From Prevotella sp. UBA5387 (lineage in GTDB: Bacteria > Bacteroidota > Bacteroidia > Bacteroidales > Bacteroidaceae): DNA of 64,000 bases. Within the stretch, counting starts at the first letter, position 1. Each line of letters begins with the position of its first letter. The translations under genes and the position numbers were made by a program. The notes under the pieces were generated by a model. That model did not search any database. It was not told the origin of the DNA and saw nothing but the letters and a program-made list of their open reading frames with translations. The stretch is from NCBI GenBank assembly GCA_002407775.1, contig DHOP01000005.1, positions 1 to 64,000 on the forward strand, read 5' to 3'. Below, piece by piece: positions 9,077 through 19,273 of the stretch.

Positions 9077-10657
9077 TTATTGTTGCAAGACTGCCTTGAC
9101 TCCTTGCTGAACGATATCATTTTCCTCATTAATAACCTGGAAATACTCGCTCATATCCCACAAGTCGCGAGCAATAAGGGCTTTTAGCTGGGTGCGAAGG
9201 AAAGGCATCGTATGCTGCAATTCAGCATCATCCTTAGGTATTATCTTTTGTTTCTTACCCTCGGCAAGTATTTCATCTATCAACGTTTGTGGTACCTCAA
9301 AGTTCTTCAAATAGCTTGTGAAAGAAGAATATTGTGACTTCAGTTGTTTGCGATGACTGTCAACATACTTCAGGTCAGCATTGATGATGATACTCTTGGC
9401 AGCTAATTGACGATGTAGAGGTGTGTATTGGGTTGTATCGAGCGGTACAAACACATCAGGCATAATACCACCTCCACCATACAATATGCGATGATTTCGC
9501 AAGGAATAATATTTCAACGAGTCATCAAAGTGAATGCTATCAACCGAGTAAAGCTCCCCATGCTTATAGCGTTGATCCAATTCCTTGTCATAATCTTGCT
9601 TGTCACCTTTGGTATAAGGCTTCTGAATGCAACGCCCAGAAGGTGTGTAATAGTGTGCTACTGTAATCCGCATCATGCTGCCATCAGGGAAATCGACTGG
9701 CCGTTGCACTAAACCCTTACCGAAACTACGACGCCCCACTATTGTGCCACGATCCTGATCCTGGATTGCACCAGTTACAATTTCAGCAGCAGAAGCCGAG
9801 AATTCGTTTATGAGCACGACTATCTTTCCTGTCAGCAGCTTGCCATTGCCACGCGCATTAAACTCCTGGCGGCTCACCTTACGGCCCTCAGTATAGACTA
9901 TGAGGTCATTCTTTTGAAGAAATTCATTGGCAATCTCAACTGCCGCCTGTAAGTATCCACCGCCATTATCCTGCAGGTCGAGGACAAGATCACGCATCCC
10001 CTTTTTCTGCAACTCTGCAACGCAATTCATGAATTCGTCATAGGTCGTTGCACCAAAGCTTCCTATGCGGATATAACCAACTTCCGGACGAATCATATAA
10101 TAGCCGTCGATAGTCTTAACAGGTATCTTAGCTCTCGTTACAACAAAGCTCAATTGGTCTGCTATTCCACGACGAATGACACCGAGTTTCACCTTTGTTC
10201 CCTTTGGACCACGTAGGCGTTGCATTATATCTTCACGTGTCATTTTTACGCCAGCTATGGCAGTATCGTTGACCATTACGATACGGTCGCCAGCCACAAT
10301 GCCGACTTTCTCCGACGGGCCATTGACCACTGGCTGGATAACTAGCAATGTGTCATCCTGAATGTTGAACTGTACACCTATTCCTTCAAATGAGCCATTC
10401 AAAGTCTCTGTCATGGCCTTGGTCTCCTTTGCAGTCGTATAAGAGGAGTGAGGGTCAAGGTTTTTGAGCATGCCCCTTATGGCATCCTCTACCAAAAGTT
10501 GCTCTTGAACAGAATCTACATACAAATTATTGATGGCAAGCTCAGCGATCTGCAATTTCCGTAGAGGAGAATTGTTGCCAAAGTTTAGCTTCAGTTGGGC
10601 ACTGAGAGTAAATGGCAGAAGTGCCAAAAAGAGAGATATGATGAGACCTTTTTTCAT
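9077..10657 (-). CDS. S41-family C-terminal processing peptidase with PDZ domain
   Basis: A 526-residue CtpA/Prc-like serine protease. The N-terminus is a signal peptide (MKKGLIISLFLALLPFTLSAQ), so it acts in the periplasm or at the envelope. A PDZ domain lies near residues 90-170 (EGIGVQFNIQDDTLLVIQPV, GDRIVMVNDT). The catalytic core has VLDLQDNGGGYLQAAVEIA, the nucleophile region NEFSASAAEIV (Ser near 288) and the general base in SFGKGLVQ (Lys near 314), which is the Ser-Lys dyad of the family. Such proteases trim or degrade exported proteins. It is probably transcribed from its own promoter rather than with parE upstream. Confidence 0.95.
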   Translation of the reverse strand: MKKGLIISLFLALLPFTLSAQLKLNFGNNSPLRKLQIAELAINNLYVDSVQEQLLVEDAIRGMLKNLDPHSSYTTAKETKAMTETLNGSFEGIGVQFNIQDDTLLVIQPVVNGPSEKVGIVAGDRIVMVNDTAIAGVKMTREDIMQRLRGPKGTKVKLGVIRRGIADQLSFVVTRAKIPVKTIDGYYMIRPEVGYIRIGSFGATTYDEFMNCVAELQKKGMRDLVLDLQDNGGGYLQAAVEIANEFLQKNDLIVYTEGRKVSRQEFNARGNGKLLTGKIVVLINEFSASAAEIVTGAIQDQDRGTIVGRRSFGKGLVQRPVDFPDGSMMRITVAHYYTPSGRCIQKPYTKGDKQDYDKELDQRYKHGELYSVDSIHFDDSLKYYSLRNHRILYGGGGIMPDVFVPLDTTQYTPLHRQLAAKSIIINADLKYVDSHRKQLKSQYSSFTSYLKNFEVPQTLIDEILAEGKKQKIIPKDDAELQHTMPFLRTQLKALIARDLWDMSEYFQVINEENDIVQQGVKAVLQQ

Positions 10658-10986
10658 TATTCGTCGTTTCTTGAAATTGATAACTTAATGTTTATAATTC
10701 GATGATTCACGATAAAATGGAGTATATTCACTCTGAGATACCGTAATTCAATGATAGAATGTTATGTTTCTTGGATATCCAAAGGTATCATGCCAGATGT
10801 GGCGTTAAGAAAATTGCGCTTGAAAAGATTATCTTTTCACAGCTGCTGAACAACAAATTTGATTATTATACCTTATCATCTTTTCAAAAGCGAAAAGTCA
10901 TTTTATCGAATTTGAACTCCAATTCACTGGCAATTATTGAGATACTTTCAGACAATCTATGACATTGCAATGAACGTAATTGTACC
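10658..10986. other. intergenic region with a promoter-like box for the S41 gene
   Basis: About 330 AT-rich bases between the parE stop and the S41 gene start, both on the minus strand. TACCTTTG, read on the minus strand at 10787-10780, matches TAnnTTTG and would give a leader of about 115 nt. A plus-strand open frame of 67 codons at 10759-10962 has no family resemblance or start signal and is not called. Confidence 0.45.
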
Positions 10987-12975
10987 TTAGCTTACAGCCT
11001 CTTCCTCCATTGGAAGGTCTTTCTCCACAACAAGGTTATCGATGATAAAGTTTTGGCGTTCCATGGTGTTCTTTCCCATGTAGTAGGCAAGCAGCTTTTG
11101 TACTTGGTCATTCTTGTGTAGTGTTACCTGTTCAAGGCGCATGTCGGGGCCGATGAAATGGACAAATTCCTCAGGAGAGATTTCCCCAAGTCCTTTGAAA
11201 CGTGTGATTTCAGGATCAGGTCCGAGGTCCTTGATAGCCTTCTGACGTTCCTCGTCAGTGTAGCAATAATGCGTGATGGAGTCGCTCTTCTTCTCTCCTT
11301 TGACCAAACGTGCGTCGGCCTCAGCTATTATCTTCTTATTCTTGATTTTAGAGCGACGGTTTCGCACACGGAAAAGAGGTGTCTGGAGCACATAGACATG
11401 CCCCTTCTTGATAAGATCTGGATAGAATTGGAGGAAGAAAGTGATGATAAGCAAGCGTATATGCATACCATCAACATCGGCATCTGTAGCCACAATGACC
11501 TTATTATAGCGCAGATTGTCCAATCCATCCTGTATGTCAAGAGCAGCTTGGAGCAAATTGAACTCCTCGTTCTCATAGACAACTTTCTTTGTCAAGCCAA
11601 AAGAATTGAGCGGTTTTCCACGCAATGAGAACACCGCCTGTGTGTTCACGTCACGACTTTTGGTGATGGATCCACTCGCCGAATCACCCTCAGTAATAAA
11701 GATACAAGATTCTTCCTTGCGGTCATTCTTTGCATCCGAGAAATGAATACGACAGTCGCGAAGCTTTCGATTATGCAGGTTGGCCTTCTTCGCACGTTCG
11801 CGTGCCAATTTCGTGACGCCTGCCATGGCTTTGCGTTCGTGTTCGCTCTCCTTGATTTTGTTCTCCAGAATATCCGCCACATCCTCCTTGTGGATATGCA
11901 TATAGTTGTCTACCTCACGCTTTATGAAGTCGCCTATATACTTGTTGATGGTTTCCCCACCAGGAGCCATGAGCGTTGAGCCAAGCTTAATCTTGGTCTG
12001 CGACTCGAAGACTGGCTCCTCAACGTTAATTGCTATGGCTGCAACGATACCATTACGTATATCAGTATATTCGTAGTTTTTGTCGAAATGCTCTTTGATT
12101 GTCTTGGCAATATGTTCCTTAAAGGCACTTTGATGCGTACCGCCTTGTGTGGTGTGCTGGCCATTTACAAAACTATGATACTCCTCACCATACTGGTTTG
12201 TATGAGTGAAAGCTATCTCAATATCCTCGCCTTTGATGTGTATGATGGGATAAAGACTATCAACCGTCATGTTGTCGTTGAGCAAATCCTCAAGTCCATT
12301 GCGACTTTTGATGCGACGACCGTTATACATTATCGTCAACCCAGAGTTGAGATAGGTATAGTTCCTAAGCATTGTTTCCACGATCTCGTCATGGAATTGA
12401 TAGTTTTTAAACAGTGTCTCGTCGGGCTGAAAGTAGATGTAAGTACCGCTTTCATCAGTACTTTTCATGGTCTTATCGGCTATTTTCCTACCACGCTCGA
12501 ATACAATCGAGCGGACCTTTCCTTCACGATAACTCTGTACTTCAAACCGTCCGCTAAGAGCATTCACGGCCTTTAGGCCGACACCATTAAGTCCAACACT
12601 CTTCTTGAAAGCCTTAGAGTCGTATTTCCCACCGGTATTTAGCATAGAGACGGCTTCCTCAAGCTTGCCCTGTGGGATGCCACGGCCGTAGTCACGAATA
12701 GTTACACGTAGGCTCTCATCAATGTCGATCTCGATGCGATCACCACTATTCATCTTGAATTCGTCTATCGAATTGTCGATGACTTCCTTAAGAAGCACGT
12801 AGATTCCGTCCTCAGGCAGTGTGCCATCACCCAAGCGTCCAATGTACATTCCCGGCCTTGTACGGATATGATCCATGTCGCTCAAGTGGCGAATGTTATC
12901 ATCTGTATATTCAGGTGTGGAATTATCGGTGCCCTCAAAGGCACCATTATCAATTATTTCTTTATCCTCCAACAT
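10987..12975 (-). CDS. parE: DNA topoisomerase IV subunit B
   Basis: A 662-residue type IIA topoisomerase ATPase subunit. The GHKL ATPase site shows [11 protein letters not shown] (about 64-74), RDYGRGIP (about 94) and [14 protein letters not shown] (about 128). The TOPRIM domain shows EGDSASG (about 428) and the metal-binding DADVDG (about 498), followed by PLFRVRN. GyrB is of similar architecture, but the N-terminus [22 protein letters not shown], the length and [15 protein letters not shown] resemble Bacteroidetes ParE. The partner parC is not in the window on the side visible. It decatenates chromosomes together with ParC. Confidence 0.9.
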   Translation of the reverse strand: MLEDKEIIDNGAFEGTDNSTPEYTDDNIRHLSDMDHIRTRPGMYIGRLGDGTLPEDGIYVLLKEVIDNSIDEFKMNSGDRIEIDIDESLRVTIRDYGRGIPQGKLEEAVSMLNTGGKYDSKAFKKSVGLNGVGLKAVNALSGRFEVQSYREGKVRSIVFERGRKIADKTMKSTDESGTYIYFQPDETLFKNYQFHDEIVETMLRNYTYLNSGLTIMYNGRRIKSRNGLEDLLNDNMTVDSLYPIIHIKGEDIEIAFTHTNQYGEEYHSFVNGQHTTQGGTHQSAFKEHIAKTIKEHFDKNYEYTDIRNGIVAAIAINVEEPVFESQTKIKLGSTLMAPGGETINKYIGDFIKREVDNYMHIHKEDVADILENKIKESEHERKAMAGVTKLARERAKKANLHNRKLRDCRIHFSDAKNDRKEESCIFITEGDSASGSITKSRDVNTQAVFSLRGKPLNSFGLTKKVVYENEEFNLLQAALDIQDGLDNLRYNKVIVATDADVDGMHIRLLIITFFLQFYPDLIKKGHVYVLQTPLFRVRNRRSKIKNKKIIAEADARLVKGEKKSDSITHYCYTDEERQKAIKDLGPDPEITRFKGLGEISPEEFVHFIGPDMRLEQVTLHKNDQVQKLLAYYMGKNTMERQNFIIDNLVVEKDLPMEEEAVS

Positions 12976-13068
12976 TTCTCATAATATCATTTCAACAACT
13001 TCTTACCTCGCTAAAAGTATAAGATTCTCTTTCCATTCAGAGATCCTAAGTGAGGCTTTTGCTGCTTA

Positions 13069-14211
13069 TTACTTTATCTCCTTGCGGAAACACCTACGTT
13101 TTTTGTGGTTCTCATGCTCAAAGGCGTTCCATTGTCCCTGAACACCAGTGTTGGTTTCCATCTCAACCTGTGACTCACCCCACTTGTAGCCACGCGCTAT
13201 ATAGCGCGGAATGAGATCGGTAAGGATAAGCGCATTTGCACCCTTGCCACGGTATTCGGGTAGCACCCCGATAAGTAAGAGATCCACTCCTTCGGTCTTT
13301 CCGAATTTGACAGCACGCAGTACATGCCACCATCCAAAAGGAAACAATCTCCCACGATGGCACTTCTTTAAAGCCTTTGCCAAGGAAGGGATTGTGATGG
13401 CTATACCGATAATCTTGTCGTCGTTGTTGCCATCCACAATGACAGTTACCAAATCGAAATCAACTGCGGGAAGGAACATCTTGACATACTGGTCTATCTG
13501 GTGATCAGTGAGCGTCACAAAGCCGTAAAGGTCACCATAAGTTGCATTGATGATCTCGAATAGTTTGCGCGCATATCCATTACGAATGTCCTTAGGGGTG
13601 ACTTTCTTAGCGTGCAGGTTGTAACGCTGCTCGATCATTGTGGCCAACTTAACGAGCTTATCAGGCACCTTTTCTGGTATTGGGATGAGATACTCCACAT
13701 AGTCGTTATCTTTCACCCATCCCTCCAACTGCTCCATGTGGCGGGGATAGTAATCATAGTTGTAGAGTGTGGCCATGGTGCTCATACGGTCAAAGCCGTA
13801 GGTTAACATGCCCTCTTTGTCCATATCGGAGAAGCCGAGCGGACCGATGATTGCTGTCATGCCCTTGGAACGACCATAGTTCTCTACTGCCTTAAACAAT
13901 GCTCGGCTCACCTCAATATCATCAATGAAATCAAGCCAACCGAAGCGAACATCTAATTTATTCCACTTCTCGTTGGCACGGTGATTGATGATGGCTGCGA
14001 CCCTACCACATAACTTACCATCCTTATAGGCAAGGAAATATTCTGCCTCGCAGAAGTCGAATGCAGCGTTGCGGTCTTTACTTAGGGTGTTAACCTCGTC
14101 GCTATAAAGTGAAGGCACGTCGTAAGGGTTGCCTTTATATAGGTCATAATGTAAGTTGATGAACGCCCGAAGATCACTCTTCGACTTTACATTCTTAATT
14201 TCTACAGACAT
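13069..14211 (-). CDS. GNAT-like N-acetyltransferase domain protein
   Basis: A 380-residue cytoplasmic protein with GNAT-like features in two places: an N-terminal segment (ADYFLAYK-like stretch EAEYFLAYKDGKLCGRVAAI near 56-75) and a C-terminal segment LLLIGVLPEYRGKGANALIL (about 305-325) whose RGKGAN loop matches the acetyl-CoA pyrophosphate-binding motif. Homologues are widespread in Bacteroidetes as uncharacterised proteins. Substrate is unknown. It lies 94 bp upstream of parE on the same strand, but no evidence beyond proximity links the two. Confidence 0.75.
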   Translation of the reverse strand: MSVEIKNVKSKSDLRAFINLHYDLYKGNPYDVPSLYSDEVNTLSKDRNAAFDFCEAEYFLAYKDGKLCGRVAAIINHRANEKWNKLDVRFGWLDFIDDIEVSRALFKAVENYGRSKGMTAIIGPLGFSDMDKEGMLTYGFDRMSTMATLYNYDYYPRHMEQLEGWVKDNDYVEYLIPIPEKVPDKLVKLATMIEQRYNLHAKKVTPKDIRNGYARKLFEIINATYGDLYGFVTLTDHQIDQYVKMFLPAVDFDLVTVIVDGNNDDKIIGIAITIPSLAKALKKCHRGRLFPFGWWHVLRAVKFGKTEGVDLLLIGVLPEYRGKGANALILTDLIPRYIARGYKWGESQVEMETNTGVQGQWNAFEHENHKKRRCFRKEIK

Positions 14212-14232
14212 GAATATCTAATTGATTGATGA

Positions 14233-14403
14233 TTAATGCGTTTTAATATGCAAAAATAAGAAAATTAAAGCTAATTGCAAAAGAAAACGTACAAATTGTG
14301 AAAAGATTACTATCACTATTCCTACAACGCAAACAATAGCGCCCAACAACAGTCTTTGACGAAAAAGAATGGGCAAAATATGCTTCTCTGCCAACAGTTT
14401 CAT
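14233..14403 (-). CDS. possible small membrane protein (56 aa)
   Basis: Starting at the ATG at 14403, the frame encodes MKLLAEKHILPILF followed by two hydrophobic stretches, LLLGAIVCVVGIVIVIF and FLLQLALIFLFL. The high hydrophobicity and KTH-COOH end would suit a small inner-membrane protein. It lies just upstream of the GNAT-like gene, 21 bp apart, on the same strand. The ribosome binding site is weak (AAGAA), and hydrophobic frames arise easily in AT-rich DNA, so it may not be real. Confidence 0.3.
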   Translation of the reverse strand: MKLLAEKHILPILFRQRLLLGAIVCVVGIVIVIFSQFVRFLLQLALIFLFLHIKTH

Positions 14404-14540
14404 ACATTTCTTAGGCCGCACAAGAAGATGCGTTTCTAGGCATAATCATTTACCAATGGTTGATTTACAAATGCCTATTGCCGTCAATGCACTGTTCCAG
14501 GCATTGCGTTTCTCCTGCAAAAGCTAACTAATGGGGTAGT

Positions 14541-14606
14541 AAATCAAATTGAATCACTGCGTAATTCAATTTGAAACACCGCGTGAATCAATTTGAATCA
14601 CTGAGA
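14541..14606. repeat. 22-bp-period dyad array, locus A (3 units)
   Basis: Three tandem 22-bp units with the core pattern GTGAWTCAAWTTGAWTCAC and a 3-nt linker (TGC, CGC). It lies 3' of the methyltransferase gene, in a 485-bp gap whose remainder shows nothing else apart from the possible small membrane ORF. It belongs to the same family as arrays at 22904, 31168, 46921 and 58226. Confidence 0.85.
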
Positions 14607-14696
14607 GAAATGATATAGGTCATACTCCCAAATCTACACTACCGAATGCAAATATACATGTTAACACTGCAAAACATTAACCTCAAGGTCAATCCG

Positions 14697-15932
14697 CTAC
14701 TCAGTGCCGGCAATGCGGTGACATAAGACTATGATGTGCTTGCCAGCACAAGTGGTAGCAAACAAATAGTCATTCCCACCATCACGAAGCTTGAGTCGGC
14801 GTCGAAGTTCGGCTACGCTGAGTGGAAAATTGCGTACAGCGACATTCGCTTGATTCATTTGTCCAAACATATCGCGTAGCTCACGCTTATTCATTGATGA
14901 CACCCCCGTGATGCTAAACTGTCGGCCAGGGAAGCCAGAAACAGGCCTAGGAGCGACAAAAAGATGGGAATTCGGGTCTAGCATCAGTAATCCAAAATGC
15001 GAGGCTAATTCGGCAAAACAACCTGCCTTCATAATACTAGCGTTAGGGACAAGTAATATCCCACAAAGCGAATCGATAGAATCGCATAATGGAGCAACAA
15101 GGTGATGGTCATCTTTAGATATGGGCGAATAGGCAAAGATTTCGTCATCATTGACGCAGACCACCCTTAAAGGCGTATCGTTATGGGTGAGGAGCAGAAG
15201 CAACTCCTTGCATTCACCAGCAGTGGATACAATATGTACTTCGACACCACGCCCAGTTGAAGCTAGAGAAGATAGTGCCGCATAGACGTCAAGCATGGGC
15301 GATAACTTGAGCAACACCACATCAGCCTTGTCAATGAGTTCATCACGCAGCAAGGTCACATCAGGCTGGCAGTCACTTAGCCCAAACACCTTCTGTCCAT
15401 GGTCACCTCGTCTCGCTGGATCAAGATAAATTACAGTTGTTCCTGGCGTATTCTCGCACCTTGGAAGACCATGTAGAAAATCGACGCCATCGCCACAAGC
15501 AACCTCAGATTGAGTAAGCCCTAACAAAGCAAAGTTATGGCTTGCAAGATCACAAAGCTGCTCCGAGCGCTCCACATAAACCGCCCTTTCAAAGCCTTGA
15601 GACATAAAAGAGAAGTCCACGCCAAAGCCTCCTGTGAGGTCAACTAATGTTTTAGCACCATCAACAGCTCCCAAGGCCTGGGCTAATATTGCGTTCTTGT
15701 AGCGAGCTGTGACTTCGGAACTGCATTGCTCCATATTGATGTGGGGCGGATAAACAATGTCATCGATAGCAGCCCACATAGGTAGCTTTAGCCTGGCCGT
15801 CTGCCATCCTTGTATCTGTTCGAGCGCAAACGGCATGTTTATATGAGGAAAATGTTGCCCTTCAAAAGCCAACTTTCGAACATCGTCCTCCCGATGTTCA
15901 CTAATAAATGCTTGAATGGTCTTATCTTTCAT
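14697..15932 (-). CDS. SAM-dependent methyltransferase with THUMP-like C-terminal domain
   Basis: A protein of 411 residues when started at the ATG at 15932 (an upstream in-frame TTG at 15941 is less likely). The central part is a class I Rossmann methyltransferase: LVDLTGGFGVDFSFMSQGF (motif I), AVYVERSEQLCDLASHNF, and the catalytic-type motif VIYLDPARRG (near 155). The C-terminal 80 residues (FPLSVAELRRRLKLRDGGNDY, then FATTCAGKHIIVLCHRI) form the THUMP-like domain found in this Bacteroidetes family. An RNA substrate is likely from the domain pairing, but no specific target can be given. Confidence 0.85.
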   Translation of the reverse strand: MKDKTIQAFISEHREDDVRKLAFEGQHFPHINMPFALEQIQGWQTARLKLPMWAAIDDIVYPPHINMEQCSSEVTARYKNAILAQALGAVDGAKTLVDLTGGFGVDFSFMSQGFERAVYVERSEQLCDLASHNFALLGLTQSEVACGDGVDFLHGLPRCENTPGTTVIYLDPARRGDHGQKVFGLSDCQPDVTLLRDELIDKADVVLLKLSPMLDVYAALSSLASTGRGVEVHIVSTAGECKELLLLLTHNDTPLRVVCVNDDEIFAYSPISKDDHHLVAPLCDSIDSLCGILLVPNASIMKAGCFAELASHFGLLMLDPNSHLFVAPRPVSGFPGRQFSITGVSSMNKRELRDMFGQMNQANVAVRNFPLSVAELRRRLKLRDGGNDYLFATTCAGKHIIVLCHRIAGTE

Positions 15933-16023
15933 ATTATGCAAAATTAACGATAACCACCATTATTCGTGCGCATTGTACCGCATTTTTTAACGAGTTTGTA
16001 TTAAAAATAACATCGGAAATAAT

Positions 16024-16053
16024 TGCAAATATGGGAAACATTTATTATATTTG
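16024..16053 (+). promoter_or_regulatory. promoter for the 37-residue ORF
   Basis: TATATTTG at 16046-16053 matches TAnnTTTG. A TTG at 16024-16026 lies 19 bp upstream, at the -33 position. The ATG of the small ORF follows about 43 bp downstream. Confidence 0.65.
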
Positions 16054-16096
16054 CCATGATAAGTAACAGAACTATCACCCTTTAATACAAACTGTT

Positions 16097-16210
16097 ATGA
16101 ATGATAAAATCAAAAAGCTTGCTGGAATCTTCAAGGAGAGCTTGCCTCAGCCTAAGAAACCGGACAACAATCCGCCTCAGAAATTGGGCGGCGAATTATG
16201 GTATCAGTAA
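16097..16210 (+). CDS. small hypothetical protein (37 aa) in its own transcription unit
   Basis: The frame from ATG 16097 to TAA 16210 encodes MNDKIKKLAGIFKESLPQPK and ends GGELWYQ. It is basic at the start, proline-rich in the middle and aromatic at the end, with no membrane segment. A matched promoter lies upstream and a strong T-tailed terminator at 16293-16327, giving a discrete transcript of about 270 nt between divergent operons. That makes a chance ORF less likely. The 80 nt between stop codon and terminator are also non-coding, so the transcript could instead be a regulatory RNA. I do not recognise the protein. Confidence 0.5.
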   Translation: MNDKIKKLAGIFKESLPQPKKPDNNPPQKLGGELWYQ

Positions 16211-16292
16211 CCTTCCTGCCCTAAACTCTTAGGAGAAGAGGTTACGGGATATAACGTGCCAACTTTTTAGGCGGCACAAATACAAAGAGACG

Positions 16293-16327
16293 AGAGCGAG
16301 ATTCTATATGAATCTCGCTCTTTTTTT
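16293..16327 (+). terminator. strong intrinsic terminator
   Basis: A 12-bp stem (AGAGCGAGATTC at 16293-16304, partner at 16310-16321) with a TATAT loop and a run of seven T residues. It ends the transcript of the 37-residue ORF. Confidence 0.85.
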
Positions 16328-16430
16328 GTTGGTTGTCGAAGTCTATTGCAACTATCTTCATGGTGTAGGCTGAGTCCATTTCTTGCGATACAGACTCTAA
16401 TAGACTACTAAGACATGTGTTAGGCATATA

Positions 16431-16472
16431 ATAAAGAAACAACCCGCTGACAGTAAACTGTCCACGGGTTGT
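16431..16472 (-). terminator. intrinsic terminator of the fumarate reductase operon
   Basis: The outer stem ACAACCCG/CGGGTTGT (16439-16446 with 16465-16472) encloses an inner stem GACAGT/ACTGTC. On the minus strand it is followed by TTTCTTTAT. A second hairpin, TACTCTCT/AGAGAGTA with a 3-nt loop (16486-16504), lies between it and the frdB stop. Confidence 0.7.
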
Positions 16473-16510
16473 CTATGAATCGAGATACTCTCTCGAAGAG
16501 AGTAAGAATT

Positions 16511-17266
16511 TTAGTCGGCTAACTTAGCTACGATGAATTCGCGGTTGAGTCTCGCGATGTTGGCGATGCTCTCATTCTTAGGGCAATCAGCCTCGCAAGC
16601 ACGGGTATTGGTACAGTTACCAAAGCCTAACTCTTCCATCTTAGCCACCATTGACTTAGCGCGACGAGCAGCCTCTGGGCGACCCTGTGGCAACAAAGCC
16701 AACTGGCTTACCTTGGAACTTACAAAGAGCATAGCGGAACCATTCTTACAAGCAGCCACACAAGCGCCACAACCGATGCACGTAGCACAGTCCATGGCCT
16801 CGTCGGCATTCTGCTTAGGAATAAGAATGGAGTTGGCATCCTGAGCCTGACCAGTACGCACGCTGGTGTAACCACCGGCAGCAATAATCTTGTCAAAGGC
16901 GGAACGGTCAACCATGCAGTCCTTAATGACTGGGAATGCAGCTGAACGCCAAGGCTCCACGGTTATCACATCACCATCGTTGAAGCGACGGATGTAGAGC
17001 TGGCAAGTTGTAGCTCCTTGTGCTGGTCCGTGAGGATTACCATTGATATAGAGCGAGCACATGCCGCAGATGCCCTCGCGACAGTCGTGGTCGAAGACGA
17101 AAGGCTCCTTGTTATCCTCAATAAGTTGCTCATTGAGGATATCCAACATCTCAAGGAAAGAGGTGTCACCGGGAATATCTTTCATTTCAAAGGTGTCAAA
17201 ATGGCCTTCTTCCCTTGGTCCGTTCTGACGCCAAACTTTCAGTGTGAATGATATATTCTTGTCCAT
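16511..17266 (-). CDS. frdB: fumarate reductase/succinate dehydrogenase iron-sulfur subunit
   Basis: A 251-residue electron-transfer subunit that carries electrons between the flavoprotein and the quinone site. The [2Fe-2S] cluster motif is DCREGICGMCSLYING (about 61-76) with a further Cys at GATTCQ. The [4Fe-4S] and [3Fe-4S] ligands are in CATCIGCGACVAACKNGS (about 150) and CTNTRACEADCPKNES (about 205). It is the last gene of the C-A-B operon, 16 bp after frdA. In anaerobic Bacteroidales this complex normally runs as fumarate reductase producing succinate; the direction is not provable from sequence. Confidence 0.97.
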   Translation of the reverse strand: MDKNISFTLKVWRQNGPREEGHFDTFEMKDIPGDTSFLEMLDILNEQLIEDNKEPFVFDHDCREGICGMCSLYINGNPHGPAQGATTCQLYIRRFNDGDVITVEPWRSAAFPVIKDCMVDRSAFDKIIAAGGYTSVRTGQAQDANSILIPKQNADEAMDCATCIGCGACVAACKNGSAMLFVSSKVSQLALLPQGRPEAARRAKSMVAKMEELGFGNCTNTRACEADCPKNESIANIARLNREFIVAKLAD

Positions 17267-17282
17267 TATCGTGATTCCTTAT

Positions 17283-19232
17283 TTATGATTTATAGTTTCT
17301 TGTCTGAACCTTAATAAACTGATAGTTCAGATCTTCCTTAAGTAACGCGGGAGCAACATCGTCAGATCCCTGATATTGCCAGCAGGCTACATACATGTAA
17401 TTCTCGTCATCGCGCTTAGCCTCGCCGTCCTTGGTCTTGCTCTCCTCACGGAAGTGACCGCCACAACTCTCGTTACGGTTGAGGGCATCATAGGCAATAA
17501 GTTCGCCCATCGTGATGAAGTCGCGCAAGTGAATAGCCTTGTCGAGCTCAACATTGAGTCCTTCCTTGCTACCCGGAATACGTACATGCTCATTGAATTC
17601 TAAACGAATTTGCTTCAGTAACTTGAGTGCTTTCTCCAGTCCTTCCTTGCTACGAGACATGCCTACATAGTCCCACATGATGTGGTAGAGACGCTTGTGG
17701 ATTGAGTCGACGCTCTCATCGTGGAACTTAGTGTTCATCAATCGGTCGATCTCAGCAGCCACACCACGCTCTGCTTCCTCAAACTCGGGAAGATCGGTAG
17801 AGAACTTTGACACCGAGATTTGGGCTGCCAAATAATTCTGCATGGTATAAGGAATGACGAAATAACCGTCGCTCAAGCCCTGCATCAATGCCGAAGCACC
17901 AAGTCGGTTGGCACCATGGTCGGAGAAATTACACTCTCCAAGTGCGAATAGACCTGTGATATTGGTCTGCAATTCGTAGTCAACCCAGAGACCACCCATC
18001 GTATAGTGGATGGCAGGATAAATCATCATAGGATTCTCATAAGGATTCTCATCGGTGATCTCCTCGTACATATCAAAGAGGTTACCATAACGCTCAGCAA
18101 CCTTGTCCTTGCCTAAGCGATCGAAAGCCTCCTGGAAATCGAGGAACACTGCGAGACCAGTGTTGTTCACACCATAGCCTGCATCAGTGCGCTCCTTAGC
18201 GGCACGGGAAGCAACATCACGTGGAACCAAGTTGCCGAAGGCAGGATAACGACGCTCCAAATAGTAGTCACGATCCTCCTCTGGGATATCTTTGCCCTTG
18301 ATTTCGCCACGTTGAAGCTTCTGAGCATCTTCGATATTCTTAGGCACCCAGATACGTCCGTCGTTACGGAGAGACTCTGACATCAGGGTGAGCTTGGACT
18401 GCTTGTCACCGTGAACAGGAATACAAGTAGGGTGAATCTGCACGAAAGCAGGATTAGCAAAATAGGCACCCTTGCGGTAAGCCTGAATTGCAGCTGTACA
18501 GTTACAACCCATTGCGTTGGTTGAAAGGAAGTATGTGTTGCCATATCCGCCTGTAGCGAGACATACAGCGTGAGCGGAATAGCGCTCCAACTCGCCTGTA
18601 ACGAGGTTCTTTGCGATAATACCACGAGCACGGCCGTCGACTACCACCACGTCCTCCATCTCTGTGCGGGTGTGAAGTTCCACTGTTCCGTTATTAACTT
18701 CCTTCATCAATGAGGAGTAAGCACCAAGCAGAAGCTGCTGCCCTGTCTGACCTTTTGCATAGAATGTACGGCTCACCTGCACACCACCGAATGAACGGTT
18801 GGCAAGCATTCCGCCGTATTCACGTGCGAAAGGTACACCCTGAGCAACACACTGGTCGATAATGGCGGCACTTACTTCAGCAAGGCGATATACGTTGGCC
18901 TCACGTGCACGATAGTCACCTCCCTTAATTGTATCGTAGAAAAGACGGTATACTGCATCACCGTCATTCTGGTAATTCTTTGCAGCATTGATACCACCCT
19001 GTGCTGCGATAGAGTGTGCACGGCGTGGGCTATCTTGAATGCAGATGTTGATAACATGGAACCCTAACTCTCCCAAAGAGGCAGCAGCGCTAGCTCCAGC
19101 AAGTCCAGTACCAACAACAATAATATCCAACTTACGCTTGTTGGCAGGGTTCACCAATTTCTGATGAGCTTTATAATCAGTCCATTTATCAGCCAAGGGG
19201 CCTTCTGGAATCTTTGAATCTATCTGTGACAT
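17283..19232 (-). CDS. frdA: fumarate reductase/succinate dehydrogenase flavoprotein subunit
   Basis: A 649-residue catalytic subunit when started at the ATG at 19232; an in-frame TTG two codons earlier is ignored. The FAD-binding Rossmann motif is [20 protein letters not shown] (about 41-60), the covalent FAD attachment region is [15 protein letters not shown], and the substrate-site residues lie in QIHPTCIP and in [13 protein letters not shown]. The C-terminal region has [14 protein letters not shown], typical of the family. The length and operon order C-A-B fit the B-type complex of Bacteroidetes. Confidence 0.97.
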   Translation of the reverse strand: MSQIDSKIPEGPLADKWTDYKAHQKLVNPANKRKLDIIVVGTGLAGASAAASLGELGFHVINICIQDSPRRAHSIAAQGGINAAKNYQNDGDAVYRLFYDTIKGGDYRAREANVYRLAEVSAAIIDQCVAQGVPFAREYGGMLANRSFGGVQVSRTFYAKGQTGQQLLLGAYSSLMKEVNNGTVELHTRTEMEDVVVVDGRARGIIAKNLVTGELERYSAHAVCLATGGYGNTYFLSTNAMGCNCTAAIQAYRKGAYFANPAFVQIHPTCIPVHGDKQSKLTLMSESLRNDGRIWVPKNIEDAQKLQRGEIKGKDIPEEDRDYYLERRYPAFGNLVPRDVASRAAKERTDAGYGVNNTGLAVFLDFQEAFDRLGKDKVAERYGNLFDMYEEITDENPYENPMMIYPAIHYTMGGLWVDYELQTNITGLFALGECNFSDHGANRLGASALMQGLSDGYFVIPYTMQNYLAAQISVSKFSTDLPEFEEAERGVAAEIDRLMNTKFHDESVDSIHKRLYHIMWDYVGMSRSKEGLEKALKLLKQIRLEFNEHVRIPGSKEGLNVELDKAIHLRDFITMGELIAYDALNRNESCGGHFREESKTKDGEAKRDDENYMYVACWQYQGSDDVAPALLKEDLNYQFIKVQTRNYKS

Positions 19233-19273
19233 AATCAATATTTAATTATGAATGATGAATAATTTATGTGGTA

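Noticed and set aside
10759..10962. 67-codon plus-strand ORF between S41 and parE genes
   Set aside because: No start signal, no recognisable family, AT-rich composition; overlaps the S41 promoter region.
12088..12576. 162-codon plus-strand open frame
   Set aside because: Antisense inside parE; composition follows the shadow frame of a conserved gene.
16242..16442. 66-codon minus-strand ORF
   Set aside because: It covers the strong terminator hairpin at 16293-16327 and most of the fumarate reductase terminator, and starts without a ribosome site.
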